Below are positions 8,671-19,700 of a stretch of DNA of 64,000 nt, piece after piece (the first letter of the stretch is position 1; the number at the start of each line of letters is the position of its first letter). This DNA comes from Nocardia uniformis NBRC 13702 (GTDB taxonomy: Bacteria > Actinomycetota > Actinomycetes > Mycobacteriales > Mycobacteriaceae), in assembly GCF_001613345.1 (NCBI RefSeq), contig NZ_BDCE01000070.1:1-64000 (forward strand), in the 5' to 3' direction. Under the pieces are notes generated by a model that saw nothing but the letters and a program-made list of their open reading frames with translations, searched no databases and had not been told where the DNA came from. A program made the translations under genes and the position numbers.

Positions 8671-8734
8671 CGTGTCGTTATCGACTTGTGATACATCAAC
8701 TGGGCTTTTGCGCAAATGTGACGGTAACGACACG
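8671..8734. promoter_or_regulatory. inverted repeat upstream of the M23 peptidase
   Basis: cgtgtcgtta at 8671-8680 and its exact complement taacgacacg at 8725-8734 bracket a 44-base segment, ending about 40 bases before the peptidase ATG. It could form a leader RNA stem or be two half-sites; the right arm includes a GTAACG-like unit of the kind recognised by MtrA-type regulators of cell-wall hydrolases. I could not match it to a known riboswitch. Confidence 0.4.
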
Positions 8735-8772
8735 GTTTCGGACCAGGGGTTTAGGTCCCGTACGTTCGAGCC

Positions 8773-9462
8773 ATGCCCGTAACCGTTCCGTTATCAACCG
8801 GTCGCGTCCTTCGCCGGTACCGGGCCGCAGCAACTCGTGCCGTGGCCGTTACCGCGATCGCCGGAGCTTCGCTCTCCGTACTCGCCGCAGCCGATCAGCA
8901 GACCGACAGCAACCCCGTGGGACAGCTTTCCGCCGCCCCGCATCAGGCCACCCCCGTCGCCGCCCCGGTGGCCGGCGCCGTGCAGATCCCTGACTTCGTT
9001 CCGCCGGAGCTGGTGCCGCCGCAGGTCCACGACCTCCTCAATGGCATGGCCACCGATCACCGCCCGCGCACCGTGCGTCCCGTCGCCGGCCCGGTAAGCT
9101 CCGGCTACGGCATGCGCTGGGGTGCCATGCACGCCGGTCTGGACTTCGCCGACGGCTTCGGCGCGCCCATTGCCGCCGTCACCGACGGTACCGTCATCGA
9201 GGCGGGCCCGGCGTCCGGCTTCGGCCTGTGGGTCCGTGTCCAGCAGGATGACGGCACCATCGGCGTGTACGGCCATATGCAGGACATTCTGGTGCAGGTC
9301 GGCCAGCAGGTGCGCGCCGGTGACGTCATCGCCACCGTCGGCAGCCGCGGCTACTCCACCGGCCCGCACCTGCACTACGAGGTGCACACCCCCGGTGGCC
9401 CCATCGATCCGCACCCGTGGCTCGTGGGTCGCGGCGTGGATCTCGGCTACTCGCGGGACTGA
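8773..9462 (+). CDS. secreted M23-family metallo-endopeptidase
   Basis: A 229-residue exported peptidoglycan hydrolase of the LytM/M23 type. An N-terminal hydrophobic signal sequence (VAVTAIAGASLSVLAAA) is followed by a proline/alanine-rich linker and the Zn-peptidase domain from about residue 105: HAGLDF (first His and Asp zinc ligands), VYGHM, and GPHLHYEVH (HxH). It is expected to cut peptide cross-bridges in the cell wall. A strong hairpin terminator follows at 9550-9581. An inverted repeat in its leader may be regulatory. Confidence 0.93.
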   Translation: MPVTVPLSTGRVLRRYRAAATRAVAVTAIAGASLSVLAAADQQTDSNPVGQLSAAPHQATPVAAPVAGAVQIPDFVPPELVPPQVHDLLNGMATDHRPRTVRPVAGPVSSGYGMRWGAMHAGLDFADGFGAPIAAVTDGTVIEAGPASGFGLWVRVQQDDGTIGVYGHMQDILVQVGQQVRAGDVIATVGSRGYSTGPHLHYEVHTPGGPIDPHPWLVGRGVDLGYSRD

Positions 9463-9549
9463 TTTCCCGCGCCGACGCCGCCGCGGCGCGATGGTCGACA
9501 GCCGGTGAGGGGATGCCGACTTCGTAAGACGACGCGGACAGCGATTCAA

Positions 9550-9581
9550 CGAGGACCCCCGGGTTTGCCCGGGGGTCCTCG
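9550..9581 (+). terminator. Rho-independent-like terminator after the M23 peptidase
   Basis: A perfect 14-bp stem (9550-9563 with 9568-9581) with a TTTG loop, very GC-rich and followed by only a short T-containing stretch. Confidence 0.8.
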
Positions 9582-9671
9582 TCGTGAATATCCCCTAGTA
9601 CCAAGGTATTGGGCGGGAACGGCTCTCGTGGGGGACCCGGCGTGCGGGGTTGCGAACCTAGCGTCACCGCC

Positions 9672-10730
9672 ATGATCATCGCCGCGCCCAGCGCTCCCCC
9701 GCGGTCCACCACCCGGCGGCCGCATCGCCCGCTGCTGGCCGCCACGGCCGCCATGTCCGGGCTGGCCGTATTCGCGGTATTGGCCATGATCGTCGATGAC
9801 CGCATGCTGTTGAACGAGTCGATCTGGTTGAAGCCGTTCAAATTCGGGCTCTCGTTCGCGCTCTACACCGCCACCCTCGCCTGGCTGCTGTCGTTCCCGC
9901 ATCGCGGCCGGCGGGTCACCTGGTGGCTGGGTACGACATTCGCGGTCACCGGCATCGTCGATGTCGGGTTCATCGTGGTGCAGGCCGCGCGCGGCACCTT
10001 CAGCCATTTCAATACCCAGACCGATGCGGTCAACAGCATCGGGCAGCAGGTTTTCATGTCCGGTGTGATAGGGCTGTTCCTGGCGAATCTCGTACTCGCC
10101 GTGCTGCTTTCGTGGCAGCGGATCACCGATCCACCCACCAGCCGCGCCATTCGCGCGGGCCTGGGGATCGCCGCCCTGGGTATGGCGATGGCCTATCTGG
10201 TGGGCGGCACCGGTCGGCAACAGGTGACCGACGCGTACGGCAGACCGGTGGAGCTCGCCGCCGGGCATACCGTCATGACCGATCAGCCGCCGGTCCGCGA
10301 CGGTGTGGGCGCGATGCCCGTCACCCAGTGGAGTACCGCGGGCGGCGACCTGCGTATCCCGCACTTCCTGGGCATGCACGGTATCCAGGTGCTCCTTCTC
10401 GCGGCGGTACTGCTCGCCCGATTCGCGCCCCGGATACCGTGGCTGCGCGGGGAACGGGCGCGCGCCGATGCCATCGCGGTGCTGGCGCTCGGCTACACCG
10501 CGCTCATGGCGGTACTGCTGTGGCAGGCGCTGCGCGGCCAGGCGGTCACCCGGCCCGATGGCGTCACCCTCGCGGCGCTCGGCGCATTGGCCGCGGTGAC
10601 GGCCGGGGCGTTCGCGCTGGTGCGCTACCGGGCCGGTCGCGATCCTTCGCCCGGCCCGGATGCCTTGCGCGGCACCGCTCTCAGCGCAGGCGTTCCGCGT
10701 CCCGGGCCATCGCGACCAGCGTCTCGGTGA
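9672..10730 (+). CDS. integral membrane protein of unknown function
   Basis: A 352-residue polytopic membrane protein with about eight hydrophobic segments and no domain I recognise. A periplasmic or cytoplasmic loop around TDAYGRPVELAAGHTVMTD separates two halves of the membrane region. The ATG at 9672 (MIIAAPSAPP) is the likeliest start; a longer frame from 9609 has no hydrophobic content. Its last 50 bases overlap the convergent zinc-finger gene. Function not inferred. Confidence 0.75.
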   Translation: MIIAAPSAPPRSTTRRPHRPLLAATAAMSGLAVFAVLAMIVDDRMLLNESIWLKPFKFGLSFALYTATLAWLLSFPHRGRRVTWWLGTTFAVTGIVDVGFIVVQAARGTFSHFNTQTDAVNSIGQQVFMSGVIGLFLANLVLAVLLSWQRITDPPTSRAIRAGLGIAALGMAMAYLVGGTGRQQVTDAYGRPVELAAGHTVMTDQPPVRDGVGAMPVTQWSTAGGDLRIPHFLGMHGIQVLLLAAVLLARFAPRIPWLRGERARADAIAVLALGYTALMAVLLWQALRGQAVTRPDGVTLAALGALAAVTAGAFALVRYRAGRDPSPGPDALRGTALSAGVPRPGPSRPASR

Positions 10731-11001
10731 GTTCCTTCAGTTCCGTCTGATCGGCGCCCTCGGCGACCGCGGTCGCCACATCCTCGGCGGCACACCGCGC
10801 GGCGAACCACCGATCCGACAGGTCGGCCACCTCCTGGGCCGACAGCACCACCGAGTCCTCGGGAATCCCGGTGCCCTTCACGCTGTTTCGATGTTCATAG
10901 GCGCGTTGGCGACAGGATTGGCGACAGTATCGACGACGTCGCCCGATCTCGGATTCGCCGATTTCTCTTCCACACCACGAACACGACCCCAGGCGGCGCA
11001 T
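10681..11001 (-). CDS. small four-cysteine zinc-ribbon-like protein
   Basis: A 106-residue protein whose N terminus has a CSWC...CRQSC arrangement (Cys7, Cys10, Cys26, Cys30), a probable zinc-binding knuckle, followed by a basic stretch RQRAYEHRN and a predicted helical C terminus. Proteins of this layout are found next to rbpA in actinomycetes; no function is known to me. ATG 11001. It is convergent with the membrane protein and divergent from rbpA. Confidence 0.8.
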   Translation of the reverse strand: MRRLGSCSWCGREIGESEIGRRRRYCRQSCRQRAYEHRNSVKGTGIPEDSVVLSAQEVADLSDRWFAARCAAEDVATAVAEGADQTELKELTETLVAMARDAERLR

Positions 11002-11189
11002 GAGTCGAGAGAGTAGCCGCTGCCTGCGCGAAGCGGGCGCGGGGCACGCCGGTCGAAGCGGGTGTCGCCGACGGCGTAGAATGGCTGGGTTCTCCCCACG
11101 GGAACCGAATCGTGCACCGATGCGTTGACGCTATGTAAAGGCGTCGACACCGAAGTAACGTTGCCGACAGGCGAGAAGGGACCGCACCC

Positions 11190-11525
11190 ATGGCAGATCG
11201 CGTACTCCGAGGCAGTCGTCTCGGAGCGGTGAGCTACGAAACCGACCGCGACCACGACCTGGCGCCGCGGCGAGTGGCGCGGTACAAGACCGATAATGGC
11301 GAAGAGTTCGATGTGCCCTTCGCCGATGACGCGGAGATTCCGCCCACCTGGCTGTGCCGTAACGGCCAGGAAGGCGCTCTGATGGAGGGCACCACCCAGG
11401 AGCCCAAGAAGGTCAAGCCGCCGCGCACGCACTGGGACATGCTGTTGGAGCGTCGCAGCAAGGAAGAGCTCGAAGAGCTGCTCCAGGAGCGGATGGACAT
11501 CATCAAGGCCCGCCGTCGCGGATAA
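11190..11525 (+). CDS. rbpA: RNA polymerase-binding protein RbpA
   Basis: A 111-residue RbpA, the actinobacterial RNA polymerase/sigma-A-binding activator that stabilises the open complex. Start MADRVLRGSRLGAVSYETDR, the RbpA core (RYKTDNGEEFDVPFADDAEIP, given in part as NGEEFDVPFADDAE), the KPPRTHWDMLLERRS sigma-interaction linker and the RMDIIKARRRG tail are all present, at the usual length. A GAGAAGGGA ribosome-binding site precedes the ATG. A possible -10 (tagaat, 11077-11082) lies upstream. A strong terminator follows the stop. Confidence 0.98.
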   Translation: MADRVLRGSRLGAVSYETDRDHDLAPRRVARYKTDNGEEFDVPFADDAEIPPTWLCRNGQEGALMEGTTQEPKKVKPPRTHWDMLLERRSKEELEELLQERMDIIKARRRG

Positions 11526-11550
11526 ACGGATGTAGCACCCGTTTTCGACA

Positions 11551-11584
11551 ACGAGGCCCCCGCACACACGTGCGGGGGCCTCGT
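11551..11584 (+). terminator. terminator after rbpA
   Basis: A perfect 15-bp stem (11551-11565 with 11570-11584) and a 4-base loop ACAC, 25 bases after the rbpA stop. It separates rbpA from the convergent NRPS/ABC operon and could act in both directions. Confidence 0.85.
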
Positions 11585-11790
11585 TCGTCGTACGGGCCTC
11601 GTTCCGTCGTACAGGAGCCGTGTACGCCCGGACCCGGGGGGCCGCGTACGTCCACGCAGGAGCCTCGCTGGTCCGGGCGGGAGCCCTGCTCGTCCGTACG
11701 GGAATCTTGTGTGTCGCGTCGAGACGGACAGACCACAAGGGCCCGGCCGTCACCCCGCGGTGGCGGCTGGGCCCTCTGGTATCCGTCGGA

Positions 11791-12681
11791 TCAGTGGCTG
11801 GCGACCTTGCGGTACTGCAGCAGGGCCATGGGTACGGCGACGGCGAGGATGGCGAGCGAGCACAGGACGGCGTACTCGATGCAGTGCTCGGCGGGCCAAC
11901 CGTCGGCGGGGATGAAGGTCGGGGGTGCGCCGTTGTCGAAGAGTTTGCGGCCCGCCGCCGAAACAGCGGTAATCGGGTTCCATTCGGCGATGGTGCGTAG
12001 CGGGCCGGGGAGGGTTTCGCCCGAGATGAAGGCCGAGGAGATGAAGGTGAGCGGGAAGAGCCAGATCAGACCCGCACTCTGCGCCACTTCCACGCTGGGC
12101 GACATCAGGCCGGTCAGTGCGCCGACCCAGGACATGGCGAAGGCGAAGAGCAGGATGATGGCGAAGGCCAGGACCGCGTCGGCGACGGGACCATTGATGC
12201 GCCAGCCGACGGCGTAACCGCAGCCGACCATCACGCTCAGGGCGAGAATATTGACCACCAGATCCGACAGCGTGCGTCCCATGAGTACCGCGAGCCGCGA
12301 CATGGGCAGCGTGCGCATCCGGTCGATAATCCCCTTCTGCAGGTCATTGGCGAGGCCGACCGTGGTGAAGGCGGCATTGAATGCCACCGTCTGGGTGAAG
12401 ATTCCGGCGAGCAGGAATTCGCGATACTGGCTGCCGCCCAGGGAAGCGCCGAAAATATAGGCGAACAGGAATACGAACATGAGCGGCTGGATGGTCGCTG
12501 TCACCAGCAGGGTCGGCACCCGCAGGATGGTGAGCAGATTTCGGTAGGCGACGATGGCGCTGTCGCGCAGGACGCGCGGCATCCAGCCGATATCCACCGG
12601 TTCCGGCGCTTTGCGTCCGTCCTTCGCCGGAGCCGGAGCGTCACCGCTCGGTGCGGGCTCGGCTGCTACATCGACACTCAT
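11791..12681 (-). CDS. ABC-2 type transporter permease, DrrB-like
   Basis: A 296-residue ABC-2 permease of the daunorubicin-resistance (DrrB) type with a 45-residue hydrophilic N terminus and six hydrophobic segments. Typical family pieces are RNLLTILRVPTLLVTATIQP, GIIDRMRTLPMSR and LPGPLRTIAEWNPITAV. ATG 12681 follows GAGGAG. It is the last gene of the NRPS operon, 52 bases after the ATPase stop, so it most likely forms the membrane part of an exporter for the NRPS product. Confidence 0.93.
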   Translation of the reverse strand: MSVDVAAEPAPSGDAPAPAKDGRKAPEPVDIGWMPRVLRDSAIVAYRNLLTILRVPTLLVTATIQPLMFVFLFAYIFGASLGGSQYREFLLAGIFTQTVAFNAAFTTVGLANDLQKGIIDRMRTLPMSRLAVLMGRTLSDLVVNILALSVMVGCGYAVGWRINGPVADAVLAFAIILLFAFAMSWVGALTGLMSPSVEVAQSAGLIWLFPLTFISSAFISGETLPGPLRTIAEWNPITAVSAAGRKLFDNGAPPTFIPADGWPAEHCIEYAVLCSLAILAVAVPMALLQYRKVASH

Positions 12682-12733
12682 ATCCAACTCTCCTCGGCGA
12701 CAACGATTTCGAATTCCCAGCTATCCCGCGACG

Positions 12734-13723
12734 TCACGACAGGACCTCCTCCTGCACCTCGGTACTCCGCGGTAGCGATTTCCGGGACGCGGATTTGCCG
12801 GTGAGCGAGAGGAATACGTCATCGAGGCTGGGGCGGTGCACGGCGGCATCGACCACGTGGACGCTCGCGTCGTCGAGTCGGCGCAGCGCCTCGACCATGG
12901 TGCGGGTGCCGTCGCCGACGACGACCACGATCTGGTCCTCTCCGGCTTCGTATTTCGGTTCGCCGATACCCACTTCGGCCAGCACCTTCATGGCCGGCTC
13001 CGGATCCTGTCCGGCCGCGAGGCTGACGGTGAGTTTGTCGCCGCCGATGGAGGTTTTGAGTTCATCGGCGGAGCCGCGGGCGATGACCCGGCCGCGGTCG
13101 ATCACGGTGATGCGGTCGGCGAGCAGATCGGCTTCCTCCAGGTACTGCGTGGTGAGCAGGACGGTGGTGCCGTCATCGACGAGTTCGCCGATGACACGCC
13201 ACATATCGAGGCGGGCACGCGGATCGAGGCCGGTGGTGGGTTCGTCGAGTACCACGACCGGCGGGCGGGAGACGAGCGCGCCCGCCAGGTCGAGTCGCCG
13301 GGCCATACCGCCGGAGTAGGTTCCGGCGCGCCGCCCGGCCGCGTATTCGAGGCCGAGCGCACCGAGTAGTTCGCCGGCGCGGGTGGCGGCCTGTTTATGG
13401 GTCATACCGTAGAGCCGCGCCACCATGCGCAGATTCTCGAAGCCGGACAGGTTGGCGTCGACCGCCGCGTACTGACCGGACAGACCGAGCCGGGTGCGGA
13501 CGCGCGCGGGCTCCTTCAACGCGTCCACGCCCATGACCCGGACGGTTCCGGCGCTCGGGCGGAGCAGGGTGGTGACGATCCGCACCGCGGTGGTTTTGCC
13601 CGCCCCATTGGGGCCGAGCAGTCCCATGACGGTGCCGGCCGGGATTTCCAGGTCGATCCCGTCCAGCACCCGTATCTTGCCGTAGCACTTGACAAGTCCG
13701 GTGACCTCTACCGCGAGACTCAT
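12734..13723 (-). CDS. ABC transporter ATP-binding protein, DrrA-like
   Basis: A 329-residue exporter ATPase of the DrrA type: Walker A GPNGAGKTT (residues ~37-45), signature YSGGMARRLDLA, Walker B VVVLDEPTTGLDP, then a C-terminal DrrA-like extension ending VHRPSLDDVFLSLTG. The ATG at 13723 overlaps the NRPS stop (ATGA), which couples its translation to the NRPS. It pairs with the downstream DrrB-like permease. Immediate co-expression with the NRPS argues for product export or self-protection rather than general drug efflux. Confidence 0.95.
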   Translation of the reverse strand: MSLAVEVTGLVKCYGKIRVLDGIDLEIPAGTVMGLLGPNGAGKTTAVRIVTTLLRPSAGTVRVMGVDALKEPARVRTRLGLSGQYAAVDANLSGFENLRMVARLYGMTHKQAATRAGELLGALGLEYAAGRRAGTYSGGMARRLDLAGALVSRPPVVVLDEPTTGLDPRARLDMWRVIGELVDDGTTVLLTTQYLEEADLLADRITVIDRGRVIARGSADELKTSIGGDKLTVSLAAGQDPEPAMKVLAEVGIGEPKYEAGEDQIVVVVGDGTRTMVEALRRLDDASVHVVDAAVHRPSLDDVFLSLTGKSASRKSLPRSTEVQEEVLS

Positions 13724-16700
13724 CGGGCATCCTCTCGCTCGGCGACCTTGCCGCTGAGGTGATCTCGCAGCACCGGTCCGATTACGGACAGCGATTCGGG
13801 CGTGGTCATCCCGGAGTGCCGGCATCGGACCAGTTCGGCGTGCACGGTGCCGGTGACATACGGCTCCCACGCGTCGGCATTGCGGTCCGGGTGGGCCCGG
13901 TTGATCTCGTCGTCGGCGGCGGTGAAGAAGATCATGTCGCCGGCGAAGACGCGGGGCCGGAAGCCGTGCGCGAGGGTGACGCCATTGGTGCAGCCGACGT
14001 AGAGCCGTTCCAGGTGTTCGACGGTGAGGGCCGCGAACGGTCCGGGCCGGTTGCGCAGCAGCTCCGCCGCCTCCTGCAGATTCATCCGCGGGTCGATATC
14101 GGTATCGCCCCCGAGCAGGTCGCTACCGAATTCGCCGATGATGTCCGCGATGGACGGGATACCGCGTTCGAGGAGTTCGTCGGACAGCTGGAAGCTGTCC
14201 ATCAGCCCCAGCAGTGCGACCTCGTCCCCGGCGTCCTGCAACTGCACCGCCATCTCGTGGGCGATGAGCCCGCCGAGCGACCAGCCCACCAGGTGGTAGG
14301 GGCCCTCCGGCTGCACGGTCTTCAGTTGCGCCACATAGCTTCTCGCCGCCTCTGCCACGGAGCTGTGATTGTCCGCGCCGTTGACGTGCGGTGCCTGCAG
14401 GCCGTACAGCGGCTGATCGCCCGGCAGATGCGCGAGCAGTCCGGCGAAGCACCAGGCCAGGCCGATGGCCGGATGCACGCACCACAGCGGCGGCCGCTCC
14501 GAGGTGGCGGCGGTCCGAATCGGCAGGACCGGTTCCAGCGCCGCCGCGAGGACGGCATCCAGATCCCCGTGTGCCTCTTGGAGTTTGCGGGCGATGGCGG
14601 CCGGGCTGGATTCGCCGAACATGGCCTGTACCGGCAGCGCGATACCGTCGGTTCGCAGATGCGAGACCACCTTGGTGGCCAGCAGCGAGTTGCCGCCCAG
14701 TTCGAAGAATCCGGCGTCCACGCCGACCTGGTCGAGGCCGAGCACATCCGCGAAGGCCGCGCACAGCGCCGCTTCGGTGGGTGTGGACGGTGCGCGGTAG
14801 CCCTCACGAGCGGCGAACACCGGTTCCGGCAGTGCCTTGCGATCGAGTTTGCCGACCGGTGACAGCGGCACCCGGTCCAGCAGCATGATCGATTGCGGCA
14901 CCATGTAATTCGGGACCAGATCGGCCAGGAAGGTGGTCAGTTCCACCACGGTCGGCGCGGTGCCGCTGCGCGGTTTCACATACGACACCAGCGCCGTGAC
15001 GCCCGCCGGGGTGCGATGCCCGATGGTGTGCGTGAATTCGACCGCGTGATGCTTCGACAGCGCCGCGTCGATCTCACCGAGTTCGATACGGAAACCGCGA
15101 ATCTTCACCTGATGGTCGGTGCGGCCCACATATTCGAGGTCGCGCACCCGGCCGTTGTTCTCACACCACCGCACCAGGTCACCGGTGCGGTACATGCGCT
15201 CGCCGGGCTTGCCGAACGGGTTGGCCACGAATCGCTGTGCGGTGAGGCCGGGGCGGTGCAGGTAGCCACGTGCCAGAGCCGTTCCGGCCAATTGCAGTTC
15301 GCCGGTGACGCCGACGGGTGTGGGATGCAGTCGCCCGTCGAGCACGGCCGCGCTCACGCCGCGGATGGGCCCGCCGATGGTGATCGGCACGCCGTCTCCC
15401 ATCGGCTCCGAGATCACGGTGACGATGGTGGTTTCGGTCGGCCCGTACACGTTGTACAGGTGCCGTCCGGCCGGGCCGGAGGACCAGCGGTGCACCAGAT
15501 CCGGCGGCAATGCCTCACCACCGACCAGAATGTGCCGCATATCGGTGATATCGGTCGGGTCGACGGTGCCGAGTGCGGAGGTGGTGATGAACGCGTGGGT
15601 AATGCGCTCCTGCCGGAACACCTCCCCCAACTCTTCGCCACCCACCACGCCGGGCGGTGTGAGGACCAGGGTGGCGGCACCGCCGAGCGCGAACAGGATA
15701 TCGAGCATGGCAGCGTCGAAACTCGGTGTGGCGAAATGCAATACGCGCGATCCCGGATGCACGTCGAAGCGCTGCGCGGTTTCGGCGGCGAAGTTGGAGA
15801 TACCGCCGTGGGTGACGACGACGCCCTTGGGGGTGCCGGTGGAGCCGGAGGTGTAGATCACGTACGCCGGATTGTCCATGCGCAGCGGCAGGATCCGGTC
15901 CGCGTCGGTGATCGGCGCGTCCGAGGTTCCCAGGACCTTCCGCCGGAACGACGGTGCGTCCAGCACGGTCCAGCTGGCGCCGTCGGGCATGTGCTGGCGG
16001 TGTGCCGCCAGGGTGATGCCCATGGCCGCACCGGAATCGGTGAGCATATGGACGATGCGGTGTTCGGGATAGTTGGGATCGACGGGTACGAAGGCGGCGC
16101 CCGCCTTGGCGATGGCCAGCATGACGGCCACCGATTCGGCGGAGCGTGGAATGCCCATGGCGACCAGGGTTTCCGGTCCCACTCCCTGTGTGATGAGCAC
16201 CCGCGCCAGACGGTTGGTCCAGCGGTCGAGGGCGTCGTAGGAGATCTGGGTGCCCGCCGCCCGTACCGCGACGGCCTGTCGATCGATGGCGGCAGCCGCC
16301 TCGAACACCTGCGGGAAGGTTATGGGGCGTCCCGGTTCGATGCCGCGTACCGGCGCGAGCGCCGACCATTCGTCGGATTCCAGGAGTTCCAGATCGCCCA
16401 CGGCGGTGGCCGGATTCGCGGCGGCGGCGGTCAGCAGCCGAACGAATCGTTGTGCGAGCCGGGTCGCGGTGTCGGCGTCGAACAGGTCCTCCGCGTAGTT
16501 CACATTGACGGTGATGCCGTCGGGTTCGCGCTGCGCGGTCCACGCCTCGGTGAGGGTGAACTGCAGATCGAATTTGGCGATACCGGGGTCGGCGTCGTCG
16601 GCCTCGATACGCAGTCCGGGCAGTTCCAGGACCCGCAGCGGCTGGTTCTGCACCGACAGCATGACCTGGAACATGGGGTGGTGCGCCTGCGAGCGCACCG

Positions 16701-19700
16701 GATTGAGCACCTCGACGAGCCGTTCGAAGGGCACGTCGGCGTGCGCGAAGGCTTCCAGGTCGGTATCGCGCACCGCGCGCAGCAGGTCGGCGAAGGTGTC
16801 GCCGCCCCCGACCTTGCTACGCAGCACCAGGGTTCCGACGAACATGCCGACCATCCGGTCGAGCGCGGGGTGACCGCGCCCGGCGATGGGTGTACCGACG
16901 GTGATGTCGTCACCGGCGGTGAGGCGGTGCAGCAGGGTCACCAGCGCGGCGTGCAGCACCATGAACATGGTGACGCCGTGTTCGGCGGCCACGGTCTGCA
17001 GTTCCCGATGGGTGAAGGCGTCCAGGGTGCATTCCACGGTGCCGCCGCGGTAGCTCGGCACCGGTGGGCGCGGGCGGTCGGCGGGTACCTGCAGCAGTTC
17101 CGGAATACCGTCGAGCGCGCCGCGCCAGTAGTCGAGCTGCCGGCCGATCACCGATTCCGGATCCTCCTCCCGACCGAGGACGTCCTGCTGCCACAGCGTG
17201 TAATCGGCGTACTGCACCGGCAGTTCCGGCCAGTCCGGGACCTGTCCGGTGGCGTGTGCGCGGTAGGCCGCGGCCACATCGGCGGCCAGGGGTTGCAGTG
17301 ACCAGCCGTCCATGGCGATGTGGTGCACCACCAGGACCAGCACATGATCGTCGGTGGCCAGCCGCAGTACCTCGGCCCGCAGGGGAGCCTCGGTGCCGAG
17401 GTCGAATCCGGCGGCGGCGATCCGCTGGATTTCAGCGGTGACCCCGTCCTCGGTGACGGTGCGGATCGGCAGCGCGATAGCGGCGTGCTCCGCTTCCAGG
17501 ACGAACTGGGTGGGTTCGCCTTCGACATCGGGGAATACGGTGCGCAGCGTTTCGTGGCGCCGCTGCACGGCGTGGACCGCCGCGCGCAGGGCGATCACAT
17601 CCAATTCGCCCCGCATGCGCAGGGCGACCGGAATGTTGTACGCGCCAAGGGTTTCCGCGTCCCCGGAGGCATTGAAGCGCTCCAGGAACCACAGTCGCCG
17701 CTGCGCCGCGGACAATGGAATACGTTCCGGCCGGGTGCGTTTGCGCGGTTCGGGCCGCAGCTCGCCGGATCCGGTGCCCGCGTCGAGCTGCGCGGCGAGT
17801 CCGGCCACGGTCGGTGCCGCGAAGACGCCACGCACTTCCAGCCGCACCCCGGTGGCGGCGGCCAGGCGCGCCACCAACTGGGTGGCGAGCAGGGAGTTGC
17901 CACCGATGTCGAAGAACGAGTCGTCGGCACCGATGTTCTCGACCCCGACCAGGTCCGCCATCACCTCCGCGACCAGGCGTTCGGTATCGGTCGCCGGTGC
18001 GCGGGATGCGGTGGCGGCGATGGCCTGGGGTTCGGGCAGGGCGTCGCGGTCGAGTTTGCCGACCGGGGTGAGCGGAATGTGGTCGAGCAGGGTCAGGCTG
18101 CTCGGCACCATATGGGAGGGCAGGTGGGCGGCGGCGTGGGCGCGCAGCGTCTCCAGATCCAGACCCGCGCCGTCGGCGGGCAGCAGGAAGGACACAATGC
18201 GCGAGGTGCCCGCGATCTGCCGAACCTCGGTGTGCGCGAACCGGACTCCGAGGTGCGAGGTGAGGACGGCATCGATCTCGCCGAGTTCGATCCGGAATCC
18301 GCGCACCTTCACCTGATGGTCGCTGCGCCCCAGGTAGCTGAGCTCACCGGCGGCGGTCCAGCGCACCACATCGCCGGTGCGGTACATGCGGGCGCCTTCC
18401 GGCCCGTACGGGTCGGCCACGAAACGCGCCGCGCTGAGCTCGAATCGGTCGAAGTAGCCACGGGCCACCCCCATACCGCCGAGGTACAGCTCACCGGGTA
18501 CGCCCACGGGGACGGGCCGCAGCCGTTCGTCGAGTACCAGGGCCCGGGCACCGCGCACCAGGGAGCCGATGGTGACCGGTTCGCCGGGGACCATGGGTCC
18601 GGCAATGCTGATGACGACGGTGGTTTCGGTCGGGCCGTAGCCGTTGAACAGGGCGCGGCCCGGTGCCCAGCGCGCCACCAGTTCCGGCCCGCAGGCTTCC
18701 CCGCCGACCATGATCGAACGCAGCCGCGGCAGCTCCCAACGGTCGCGGTCGATGGTGGACAGCGCGGCCGGGGTCAGGAAGGTGTGGCTGACCTGTTCCC
18801 GGTCGATCAGCGCGGCGAGTTCGTCGCCACCGTAGATATCGGGTGGGCAGATCACCATGCTGGCCCCCGATCCGATCGCCAGGAGCAGATCGAAGATGGC
18901 GGCGTCGAAGCTCGGTGACGAGAAATGCATGGTGCGCGAATCGCGGTCGACTCGCATGCGCTCACGGATCTCATCGGCGAAATTGGACAGACCGCCGTGC
19001 GTGACCGCGACACCCTTGGGTTTTCCGGTGGAACCGGAGGTGTAGATGACGTAGGCCAGATCCCCGGTCCACAGCGTGGCGACCCGGTCCATATCGGTGA
19101 TGGGTCCGCCCTCGGCGACCTCGAGTTCGGCGGTCAGTCCGGGATCGTCGAGCTGCAGCCATTCGATGGCGAGGCCGGCGGCCGCGGTCTCGAGCCGGGT
19201 GGCGTGGTCGGACATGCTGACACCGACCCGGCAGCCGGAGTCGGCGAGCATATGCCGTGCCCGGTCGGCCGGATAGTTGGGGTCCACCGGGACGAAGGCC
19301 GCTCCGGCCTTGGCCACGGCCAGCACGGTGAGTACCGATTCGATGGAACGGGTGAGCCCCAGTGCCACCCGGTCACCGGGGCCGAACCCCCGGCCGATGA
19401 GGACGCGCGCCAGACGATCGGAGTAGGCGTCGGCCTCCTCGTAGGTGAGTTCGGCGTCGGCGGCGCGCAGGAAGACCCGATCGGGATTGAGGTGCGCGGT
19501 GGCCGCGAAGTAGGCGGCCAGACTGCACTGCGGTTCCGGTGCGGGACCCCAGGCGGGGGTGAGCATTTCGCATTCGGTATCGGTGCGGGCGTCGATATCG
19601 CGAATCCGCACCCGCGGGTCGATACCGATGGCCTCGAAGACCCGAACCAGACGCTCGGCCAGGGTTTCCACCGACTGCCGGTCGAAAAGTTCGGTGGCGT

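Noticed and set aside
8590..8772. c-di-AMP (ydaO-type) riboswitch before the M23 peptidase
   Set aside because: The conserved aptamer segments could not be found; only a simple inverted repeat is visible.
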